From JBHJGU01 sp050331475 (GTDB lineage Bacteria; Pseudomonadota; Alphaproteobacteria; Caulobacterales; Maricaulaceae), in assembly GCA_050331475.1 (NCBI GenBank), contig JBHJGU010000133.1:1-27606 (forward strand): 27,606 nt of DNA, in the 5' to 3' direction. The translations under genes were made by a program, and so were the position numbers. The notes below the pieces were generated by a model. That model was not told where the DNA came from, did no database searches, and worked only from the letters and a program-made list of their open reading frames with translations. Below, in pieces: positions 21,744 to 27,606 of this stretch (the first letter of the stretch is position 1; each line of letters starts with the position of its first letter).

Positions 21744-22406
21744 ATGGGCGCCGCTTATGGGTTCCGCAAAGCCTCGGACTTGCCCGAGATCATTCCGGTC
21801 TTCCCGCTGACTGGGGCGCTGTTGCTGCCGGGCGGCCGATTGCCGCTGAACATCTTCGAGCCGCGGTATTTGAATATGATTGACGACGCGCTCGGCGGCA
21901 AACGCCTGATTGGCATGGTGCAAGCCACCCCCGGCCGCGACGCGGCGACCCCCGGCTTGGCGCCGGTGGGCTGTGTGGGTCGGCTGACGAGCTTTTCGGA
22001 GACGAATGACGGGCGCTATTTGATCACACTTACTGGGGTTTGCCGGTTTGGCGTTGAGCAAGAACCATCCGTGGACACGCCCTATCGCCAAGTACTGGCG
22101 GACTTCGAACGCTATGAGCACGACTTGCGCGACATTGATCCGGACATCGGTCTGGACCGGGACGCGTTTGAACAGGTCCTGCGGGCCTATTTCGAGGCCC
22201 AAGACCTGGCCGCGGATTGGGAGTCGATCAAAAGCGCGCCCGGCGAAGTGCTGATCAACTCACTCGCGATGATCTGCCCGTTTTCGTCGAGCGAGAAGCA
22301 AGCCTTGTTGGAGGCTGAAACCCTCGCCGATCGCCGCGAGGCGCTTTACGCGCTGCTCCTCATGGGGGCTGCGGACGCCGGCGACGACGACCCCACCGTT
22401 CAATGA
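21744..22406 (+). CDS. LON peptidase substrate-binding domain protein
   Basis: The 220-residue protein matches the stand-alone N-terminal domain of Lon: IIPVFPLTGALLLPGGRLPLNIFEPRYLNMIDDAL at the start, then IGMVQATPG, GCVGRLTSFSETNDGRYLITLTGVCRF, and a helical end (FSSSEKQALLEAETLADRREALYALL). It lacks any ATPase or protease domain. The family may help select substrates, but its role is not settled. ATG at 21744 follows GAGGAG. Upstream in-frame codons to 21708 have no such support. Confidence 0.92.
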   Translation: MGAAYGFRKASDLPEIIPVFPLTGALLLPGGRLPLNIFEPRYLNMIDDALGGKRLIGMVQATPGRDAATPGLAPVGCVGRLTSFSETNDGRYLITLTGVCRFGVEQEPSVDTPYRQVLADFERYEHDLRDIDPDIGLDRDAFEQVLRAYFEAQDLAADWESIKSAPGEVLINSLAMICPFSSSEKQALLEAETLADRREALYALLLMGAADAGDDDPTVQ

Positions 22407-22425
22407 CCCCGCGAAAGGCCACGCC

Positions 22426-22653
22426 ATGACCGAGGACGCCACGCCCCCCTCCGACCCCTCCGAACCGACGGCGGTCGACCCAAAACTGCTGGAAATCCTC
22501 GTCTGCCCAGTCACCCACGGCCCGCTGGAGTATGACGCCGCCGCGCAAGAGCTGATTTCGCGCAGCGCCAAGCTGGCGTATCCCATCCGCGACGGCGTGC
22601 CGATCATGCTGCCCGACGAAGCGCGCGCGCTTAAGGATGCGGAAACCGCGTGA
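22426..22653 (+). CDS. Trm112-family protein
   Basis: The 75-residue protein has the core VDPKLLEILVCPVTHGPLEYD, then LAYPIRDGVPIMLPDEAR, which defines the short bacterial Trm112/YcaR family. Only one Cys remains at the usual CP site, so zinc binding is doubtful. Related proteins in other organisms activate methyltransferases; the bacterial role is little known. Its stop overlaps the GTG of the next gene (GTGA), implying translational coupling. Confidence 0.9.
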   Translation: MTEDATPPSDPSEPTAVDPKLLEILVCPVTHGPLEYDAAAQELISRSAKLAYPIRDGVPIMLPDEARALKDAETA

Positions 22654-23009
22654 GCGCGCCTTGGCCCCGTCGCCTGCGGTTCTCGAAGTCCAAAGCGGCG
22701 TTAGCTCTGGAGCTTGAGGACGGCCGCGTCCTATCGATCCCCTATGAGCTGTTGCGCGTTCAAAGCCCCAGCGCCGAGGTCCAAGGCCATGCGCCCGACC
22801 AACGAAAGCTCGTTCCCGGCAAAGCCGGAGTGGGCGTGAAAGCCGCCGATCCGGTCGGCCATTACGCCGTGCGCATCGCCTTTGACGACGGCCATGACAC
22901 CGGGCTTTTCACCTGGGATTATCTGGTGGGCTTGGGTGAGACGGCCCAAACCCAGCTCGAGGCTTACCGAGCCGAACTCGCCGCTGCCGGACTGAACCAC
23001 ATTGCTTAG
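22650..23009 (+). CDS. DUF971 protein (gamma-butyrobetaine hydroxylase-like N-terminal domain)
   Basis: The 119-residue protein starts at GTG, overlapping the previous stop. The pattern WPRRLRFSKSKAALALELEDGR, then IPYELLRVQSPSAEVQGH, VGHYAVRIAFDDGHDTGLFTWDYLVGLG is typical of DUF971. Members occur alone or fused to carnitine-pathway hydroxylases and to Fe-S carrier ApbC/Mrp. A role in iron-sulfur protein handling has been proposed but cannot be read here. Confidence 0.88.
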   Translation: MSAPWPRRLRFSKSKAALALELEDGRVLSIPYELLRVQSPSAEVQGHAPDQRKLVPGKAGVGVKAADPVGHYAVRIAFDDGHDTGLFTWDYLVGLGETAQTQLEAYRAELAAAGLNHIA

Positions 23010-23234
23010 GTGTTCAGTCCCGGGAAGTGCTGGGCGGGATTATTGATGAATCGGTTTTGCGGTTCGAAAACGTGATAAACCAAAGGCTTAGAGCCGCCTC
23101 TCGACTCGGATTAAATTGAAGCGGCTCTCGCTGCGACGCTCTGGCGCATTCCACCGGAACGATTATAGGGCAGCCTATTTTTCGCGCACTTTATGGCCGT
23201 GCGCGTCATTTAAACTGGTTTTAAGGAGCGTGTT
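23010..23234 (+). promoter_or_regulatory. Leader/control region of the Hsp20 gene
   Basis: This 225-base gap holds two inverted repeats: AGAGCCGC (23090-23097) with GCGGCTCT (23121-23128), and CGCGCAC (23183-23189) with GTGCGCG (23199-23205). CCTATTT at 23174-23180 resembles the -10 of alphaproteobacterial heat-shock promoters, but no matching CTTG -35 is seen. A T-run at 23178-23182 could instead pair with the AAGGA ribosome site (23223-23227). Both readings are tentative. Confidence 0.35.
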
Positions 23235-23786
23235 ATGTCCAAGCTGACGTCAAAGCGCGCGACGAACGGTCCCGCAACGCAGTCTTACGATCCTTTCGCC
23301 CTGGTTCACGCCATGAGCGCACCGGCGCTGGCGTGGCGAACTGAACTCAATCGCGCGGTTCAAACGTGGGCTCAGGCCTGGCGGGGCTTTGGGGCGTGGC
23401 CAGCGTTGACCCCCGGCCAGCCCTTCGCCTTCGCCGGCTTAGGCCCGTGGTTGGGCTTGCCCGCCGCGGACGTGACGGAAACCGACGACGCCGTGAACAT
23501 CACCTTAGAGCTGCCCGGGCTCGATAAGGACGATGTCAGCGTCGCCATGCAGGGCGACGCGGTGATCATCACCGGGGAGAAAACCGAGGACGCGGAGCGC
23601 GCGAGCGCGCGCATTCATGTCCAAGAGCGCCGGTTCGGCGCGTTCGAGCGACGGTTCCTGGCGCCAAAGGGCGTCAACACGGACGCCATGGAGGCGCATT
23701 TCGCCAAAGGCGTGCTGAGCCTGCGCTTCCCGAAAACCGCGCCCGCGCGACAGTCCAACGCGAAACCCGCCAAGGCGGACGCATAA
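23235..23786 (+). CDS. Hsp20/alpha-crystallin small heat-shock protein
   Basis: The 183-residue protein has an Ala/Trp-rich N-terminal arm and an alpha-crystallin domain at about 75-170: VTETDDAVNITLELPGLDKDDVSVAMQGDAVIITGEK, then ERRFGAFERRFLAPKGVNTDAMEAHFAKGVLSLRFPK with the signature GVL. Small heat-shock proteins are ATP-independent holdases. The C-terminal tail is short and lacks an obvious I-x-I motif, so oligomer contacts may differ. AAGGAG lies eight bases before the ATG. Heat control is likely but not shown by a clear promoter. Confidence 0.93.
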   Translation: MSKLTSKRATNGPATQSYDPFALVHAMSAPALAWRTELNRAVQTWAQAWRGFGAWPALTPGQPFAFAGLGPWLGLPAADVTETDDAVNITLELPGLDKDDVSVAMQGDAVIITGEKTEDAERASARIHVQERRFGAFERRFLAPKGVNTDAMEAHFAKGVLSLRFPKTAPARQSNAKPAKADA

Positions 23787-23821
23787 ACCGCCGGACGGTG
23801 TCCCCCCGCGCCGCCGCCGGG

Positions 23822-24223
23822 TCAGCTTAACGGTTCGGACGCCGGCTTGGGCCGGCGCAGCAAGGCGCGCGCTTGATCGTAATGGCGGTCTTTTAAGTGC
23901 GCGCCGACAAAGCCGAGGCTTGCGGCGAGGACGGCGGCGTCGTCGGTGAAGCCGATAACCGCCAATAGGTCGGGCAGCATGTCCGCCGGCAAGACGAAAT
24001 AGGCTAACGCGGTCAATAACACGCCTTTGACCCGCGTCGGCGTGGTCTCGTCGATTAGGCAAAACCAAGCCGCAGCGAGGTCTTCGGCGAAGGGGATGCG
24101 GCCCGCCACTTTCAGCAGTTTCGGCACAAGGCCCTGATCGACCATCCGCCGCCGACGGCTGACGGACACAGGCAAGCCCAACGTGGCGGGATCGGACGGG
24201 TTGGCGGGATCAGGCTGGATCAT
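23822..24223 (-). CDS. YkvA/DUF1232 family protein
   Basis: The 133-residue protein carries the DUF1232 core: AAWFCLIDETTPTRVKGVLLTALAYFVLPADMLPDLLAVIGFTDDAAVLAASLGFV. The YFVLPADMLPD motif is the family hallmark. It is predicted to be a small membrane-associated protein of unknown function. GTGAGGT precedes the ATG at 24223. It lies between the Hsp20 gene (convergent) and the dehydrogenase gene (divergent, 61 bases apart). Confidence 0.9.
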   Translation of the reverse strand: MIQPDPANPSDPATLGLPVSVSRRRRMVDQGLVPKLLKVAGRIPFAEDLAAAWFCLIDETTPTRVKGVLLTALAYFVLPADMLPDLLAVIGFTDDAAVLAASLGFVGAHLKDRHYDQARALLRRPKPASEPLS

Positions 24224-24284
24224 TACAGCTTACCTCACTCGCCCGGTCGCCGGGCTTTGACAGACTTCAGGAGCGGCCCCGCCC

Positions 24285-25067
24285 ATGCAACTTTCCTCCG
24301 ACATCGCCGCGGTCGTCACCGGCGGCGCGTCGGGGCTTGGCGAAGCCACCGCCCGCGCTTTGGCTGCACACGGCGTCAAGGTCACCCTGTTCGATATGAA
24401 CACCGAGCGCGGCGAAAGCGTCGCCAAAGAGATTGGCGGCGGCTTCGCTCAGGTCAATGTCGCGGACGCGGAGAGTGTCAAAGCCGGCTTCGCCGCGGCG
24501 CGCTCAAAGCACGGCCAGGAACGGATTTTGGTCAATTGCGCAGGCATTGGCTGGGCCGAGAAGATCGCCGGTCGCTCACGCTCGTCCGACGAAATCCGCC
24601 AGCACAGCGCGGACGGATTTCTCAAAGTGATCCAAGTCAATCTTGTGGGCTCGTTTCTGTGCGCCGCCGAAGCCGCCGCGGGCATGCTCAGCTTAGAGCC
24701 GCTCGAGGGATCCGGACGCGGGGTGATCGTGCACACCGCCTCGCTGGCCGCCCAGGACGGCCAAATCGGTCAAGTGGCTTATTCGGCTTCCAAAGGCGGC
24801 ATTGTCGGCATGACCTTACCGATGGCGCGGGATTTGGCGCGCGAGGGCGTTCGCGTGAACACGATTATGCCCGGCTTTTTCGAAACGCCGATCTATGAGC
24901 AAATGCCGCCGGAGGTGAAAACGAGCCTGGCGGCGCATTTGCAATTCCCCCCGCGCTTCGGCTTTCCCTCCGAATACGCCGATCTGGCGCTCACGCTCGT
25001 GCGCAATGATTACATCAACGCGGAATCCATCCGCATCGACGCCGGCGCGCGCATGCCACCAAAGTAA
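24285..25067 (+). CDS. Short-chain dehydrogenase/reductase (3-hydroxyacyl-CoA dehydrogenase type)
   Basis: The 260-residue protein is a classical SDR: cofactor loop TGGASGLG (12-19), Asp37 after the second strand (favouring NAD), NCAG (84-87), and the catalytic Ser153, Tyr166 and Lys170 (YSASK). The end, FETPIYEQMPPEVKTSLAAHLQFPPRFGFPSEYA, matches the HSD10-like 3-hydroxyacyl-CoA dehydrogenase group, which acts in fatty-acid and branched-chain breakdown. The substrate cannot be fixed from sequence alone. AGGAG lies 11 bases before the ATG. Confidence 0.9.
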   Translation: MQLSSDIAAVVTGGASGLGEATARALAAHGVKVTLFDMNTERGESVAKEIGGGFAQVNVADAESVKAGFAAARSKHGQERILVNCAGIGWAEKIAGRSRSSDEIRQHSADGFLKVIQVNLVGSFLCAAEAAAGMLSLEPLEGSGRGVIVHTASLAAQDGQIGQVAYSASKGGIVGMTLPMARDLAREGVRVNTIMPGFFETPIYEQMPPEVKTSLAAHLQFPPRFGFPSEYADLALTLVRNDYINAESIRIDAGARMPPK

Positions 25068-25086
25068 GATAAAGCTGAAACGCAAA

Positions 25087-25112
25087 CGGCCGGGCGAACC
25101 CTCGCCCGGCCG
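25087..25112. terminator. Strong hairpin between convergent genes
   Basis: An 11-bp perfect stem (25087-25097 with 25102-25112, CGGCCGGGCGA pairing TCGCCCGGCCG) has a four-base loop. It sits between the dehydrogenase gene (plus, ends 25067) and the lipoprotein gene (minus, ends 25143). T-runs are poor on both sides, best on the minus strand (TTTGCGTTT). Confidence 0.6.
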
Positions 25113-25142
25113 TGATCGATCCGTTGAGCGATCGGGATGGCG

Positions 25143-25667
25143 TTACGCGCGTCCTGCCCGGATCACTTCGTTCTGCAGGTTCCGCTGAACTTCGCGGGCG
25201 TCGAACGCGTTGGGCGTATCTGGCTTGTCGCCTTCGTGGAGCTGAACTTCGGCGATCGCGGAGAAGGACCGGATCTCGCGCGCGTTGAACGTTGAGATGC
25301 CGCCGCCTAAGCCACCAAAGCCGCGGCTGAAGAAGAACCCGCCGCCGCCAAAGCCGCCAAAGACGCCAAAGCCGTTGTTAAAACTCGTGCCGGAAATGCG
25401 CCGGTTGGCGTCAATGTCGCGCAGCACAATCGTGAAGTAGTCATATCCGTTTTGCAGGGTCAGCTCCGCAGCACGGAACAAGACGTAGGTCTCAACCGTT
25501 TGCCGGTCGGTGAGCGAATTGCCCGAGAACTGAACCCGGAACCGATCATCCTCCAAACGCGCCTCGGAGTAGCCGGGACGGTTCTTGAAGGCTTGCTGGT
25601 AAGGGGTGGGGCTGGCGCACGCGGCGACCGAAATCAACGCCGCCGCGATGAGGACTTTGCGGAACAT
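25143..25667 (-). CDS. Lipoprotein, CC0125/CC1285-like
   Basis: The 174-residue protein begins MFRKVLIAAALISVAAC-A, a lipoprotein signal with Cys17 as the lipidated residue. TPYQQAFKNRPGYSEARLEDDRFRVQFSGN, then TVETYVLFRAAELTLQNGYDYFTIV, is the pattern I associate with the CC0125/CC1285 lipoproteins of Caulobacter relatives. The function is unknown. A Gly/Phe-rich loop (NNGFGVFGGFGGGGFFFSRG) interrupts the domain. ATG at 25667 follows AGGAG at good spacing; a GTG one codon earlier is less likely. Confidence 0.85.
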   Translation of the reverse strand: MFRKVLIAAALISVAACASPTPYQQAFKNRPGYSEARLEDDRFRVQFSGNSLTDRQTVETYVLFRAAELTLQNGYDYFTIVLRDIDANRRISGTSFNNGFGVFGGFGGGGFFFSRGFGGLGGGISTFNAREIRSFSAIAEVQLHEGDKPDTPNAFDAREVQRNLQNEVIRAGRA

Positions 25668-25838
25668 CACGGTATCTCCTGTTTTTCCGTCTCTCGGCTT
25701 GGTTTAAATATAGAGGCGCGTGCTGCTCACGTCGAGAGTTTGACGCAGAAACTCGCACGGATGTCATCGTGATTCACAGATGATAGTAAAGAAACCGACT
25801 AAATTGACAGAATTTTGTTCTTTAGAAAGGATAGACCT

Positions 25839-26252
25839 ATGAAAGCGATCGCCTTGGCTTTAGGCTTTGGGACGGTATTCAGTGTTGCGGCGTTTGCACA
25901 AGACGAAACTGGAAAGCCAACAGACCCTCGGATCGAAGTCGCTGCGACAATCCAACGCGCCTGTCTGGCGCGCGGCGAGGCGGCGGCGGGCTGCGGATGT
26001 GGCGTGGCCATGGCGTTCGCGCGCCTTCCGGCGGAGGATTTCCTACTATTTGGCGACCTGGCCCCGCTGATGGACCAGGAATTGCCCCTTGGGGACGTCT
26101 TATCGGCCGCCATCGAGGCTGCGGAGGCGCGTGGGGTCGATCCCACCCGCATTTTGTCCATTGTCAACGCGGTGTCGCAAAACGCCGCGGAAACCGAAGC
26201 GCTTTGCGGCGCGATCGTCGCCGCCGCACCTGAGACGTCGAACGCGCCTTAA
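25839..26252 (+). CDS. Small secreted protein, unknown
   Basis: The 137-residue product has a Sec signal (MKAIALALGFGTVFSVAAFA, cut before Q). The mature part is about 117 residues, helical, with four cysteines: RACLARGE, AGCGCGVA and EALCGAI. Disulfides or metal binding in the periplasm are possible. I do not recognise the family. AAAGGA precedes the ATG at 25839. Its TAA stop shares the TTAA at 26249-26252 with the stop of the convergent pyrophosphatase gene. It is divergent from the lipoprotein gene across a 171-base AT-richer gap likely to hold both promoters. Confidence 0.75.
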   Translation: MKAIALALGFGTVFSVAAFAQDETGKPTDPRIEVAATIQRACLARGEAAAGCGCGVAMAFARLPAEDFLLFGDLAPLMDQELPLGDVLSAAIEAAEARGVDPTRILSIVNAVSQNAAETEALCGAIVAAAPETSNAP

Positions 26253-26782
26253 CCAGCGGCTTTCGCGCGATCCACCGCGGCTTGGATCATTTCGCGCGCC
26301 TTCGCGGCGCCGGCCCAGGTTTTGACCTTCACCCATTTGTTGGGCTCTAAATCTTTGTAATGCTCAAAAAAGTGAGCAATACGCTCAATCATAATGGGTT
26401 GGACGTCAGAAATGTCGGAAATATTGTCGTAAAACTTGGTCAATTTTGGGCTTGGGGCGGCAAGGATCTTCTCGTCTTCCCCCTTCTCGTCCTCCATCAT
26501 CAAGACGCCGATCGGTCGGGCGCGCAGCACCGCGCCGGGCACCAGCGGTCGGGAGCCCAGGCACATCACATCAATCGGATCGCCGTCGAGAGACAATGTA
26601 TGTGGGATAAAGCCGTAATTACACGGATAGCGCATGGAGGTATAGAGGAAGCGGTCGACAAACATGGCGCCGGAGGTCTTGTCGATCTCGTATTTGATAG
26701 GCTCGCCGCCCAAGGGCACTTCGATCACCACATTAATGTCGTCTGGGGGCAAAGCGCCCACGCTTATTTTGGAAAGATCCAC
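26249..26782 (-). CDS. ppa: Inorganic pyrophosphatase (family I)
   Basis: The enzyme hydrolyses pyrophosphate to two phosphates, pulling biosynthetic reactions forward. The 177 residues match bacterial family I: PIKYEIDKTSGAMFVDRF (28-45), RYPCNYGFIPHT (51-62), the metal site DGDPIDV (66-72), ARPIGVLMMEDEKGEDEKI and FFEHYKDLEPNKWVKV. The start is GTG at 26782, with GAGGAG seven bases before it. The stop overlaps that of the convergent secreted-protein gene. The region 26783-26999 upstream shows no further gene. Confidence 0.97.
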   Translation of the reverse strand: MDLSKISVGALPPDDINVVIEVPLGGEPIKYEIDKTSGAMFVDRFLYTSMRYPCNYGFIPHTLSLDGDPIDVMCLGSRPLVPGAVLRARPIGVLMMEDEKGEDEKILAAPSPKLTKFYDNISDISDVQPIMIERIAHFFEHYKDLEPNKWVKVKTWAGAAKAREMIQAAVDRAKAAG

Positions 26783-26999
26783 GACCTATCTCCTCGCACA
26801 CGCGTGATCGAGACGCTAAGTGCCTGAGCGCCTAAGGTCGCCGCGGCTCAGCGTCGCGTCGTTGCGCCCGCTCTGAGCCGCCTCAACTGACCCCGCCTCG
26901 GCTTCGCCTCATTCCGCGCGTTGTTCTGAGGTCGGGCGGCCTTGCGGTCACCGGAACAACGCCAACATGTCGGGGCGAACCATCCGAAGGAGACACGTT

Positions 27000-27482
27000 A
27001 TGCGTTTACGTTTTATTCTAGCCGCCGTGAGCGCTATGTCGGCTGCGGGCGCGGCTGCGGCGCAAACCACCTACCAGCCCCCCGCGGGCGTGGCGGCCCA
27101 GCAGCAACAGCAAGACGTCGCCGAATGCCGCAATTACGCGACAAGCCTTTCGGGCTTTGATCCGGCGGTCAGCCAACCGCCGCAACGGGTTGAGCGGCGC
27201 GGCCGAGAAACTGTCAAAGGCGCCGCCATCGGCGCGGGCGCGGGCGCAATCTTGGGTGAAGTGATCGGCGACCGGGCTGGCCTTGGCGCTCTGGCCGGCG
27301 CCGGCGCCGGCGCGCTCGGCGGTCGTGTGGCGCGGGCGAACTCCAATGAACAAGATGCGGCCGAGTTCCAAGCGCGCCTAGCCGCTTACGAAGAGTCTAA
27401 GTTGAGCTTCGACAACGCCTTCGGGTCGTGTCTAACGGGTCGCGGCTACACGGCTGTGGCCGCGCCGGTCAGCGCTTACTAA
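27000..27482 (+). CDS. Secreted glycine-zipper protein
   Basis: The 160-residue protein has a Sec signal (MRLRFILAAVSAMSAAGAAAA, cut before Q), a Gln run (AAQQQQQDVAECR), and a glycine-zipper region (KGAAIGAGAGAILGEVIGDRAGLGALAGAGAGALGGRVA). A helical tail (EFQARLAAYEESKLSFDNAFGSCLTGRGYTA) with a second Cys follows. Such proteins are exported to the periplasm or outer membrane, and many are annotated only as YMGG-like or glycine-zipper family. AAGGAG precedes the ATG. Confidence 0.85.
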   Translation: MRLRFILAAVSAMSAAGAAAAQTTYQPPAGVAAQQQQQDVAECRNYATSLSGFDPAVSQPPQRVERRGRETVKGAAIGAGAGAILGEVIGDRAGLGALAGAGAGALGGRVARANSNEQDAAEFQARLAAYEESKLSFDNAFGSCLTGRGYTAVAAPVSAY

Positions 27483-27606
27483 ACGCCCAGAAGGCCTGGG
27501 AGCGGCGTCGCCGCCCCCCCCCCACCGCGATTAAGGTTAAAAAATAACTCACCAACCACCCGACCCCCCGGCCCAGAATGCCAAAACAAAAGGAAATATG
27601 GTATAT
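27483..27606. other. Window end with homopolymer run, no gene
   Basis: CCCAG-AAGGC-CTGGG just after the stop is a small hairpin. A run of ten C near 27515-27524 follows, then AC-rich sequence with an AT-rich last 20 bases. No gene is visible. Composition differs from the rest, which may reflect an assembly edge. Confidence 0.4.

Overview
The window looks like the chromosome of a high-GC alphaproteobacterium. Evidence is the run CnoX-type thioredoxin / LON-substrate-binding protein / Trm112-like protein, a lipoprotein resembling the CC0125/CC1285 family I recall from Caulobacter relatives, and alphaproteobacterial-style phage genes. It divides into three blocks.

Block 1 (about 1-6.6 kb, all minus strand) is a double-glycine-leader peptide export locus. 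In transcription order it has an HlyD-type membrane-fusion protein, a Fic-domain protein, a 53-residue peptide with a leader ending in Gly-Gly, a small secreted protein, a two-way terminator, a C39-peptidase ABC exporter with an intact Cys-His-Asp set, and a 172-residue Pro/Ala-rich protein that also starts with a Gly-Gly leader. The Fic gene overlaps the short peptide gene by 17 bases. A peptide-modifying Fic enzyme is the most interesting hypothesis here.

Block 2 (7216-18351) is an integrated element of about 11.1 kb bounded by a perfect 47-base direct repeat. The right copy is the 3' part of an intact tRNA-Gly(GCC) gene. The element carries, left to right, a replication-initiator-like protein with iterons inside its gene, small and large terminase subunits, a MazF/PemK-like toxin with an XRE regulator, two unrecognised genes, a portal protein, a fused prohead protease-major capsid protein, a gpW-like head-completion protein, a DUF2190-like capsid protein, an excisionase-like protein and a tyrosine integrase. 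It has replication, packaging and head genes but no tail, lysis or primase genes. That is the layout expected of a capsid-forming phage satellite (cf-PICI type) that borrows tails from a helper phage. A broken integrase fragment just outside the left repeat suggests an older insertion at the same site.

Block 3 (18.3-27.6 kb) is ordinary chromosome: tRNA-Gly, an MscS-family channel, a prolyl-tRNA editing protein, a CnoX-like thioredoxin, LON-domain, Trm112-like and DUF971 proteins, an Hsp20 chaperone, a YkvA/DUF1232 protein, a short-chain dehydrogenase, two small envelope proteins, inorganic pyrophosphatase and a glycine-zipper protein.

All assignments come from reading motifs and gene order by eye. 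No database search, folding or alignment program was run.
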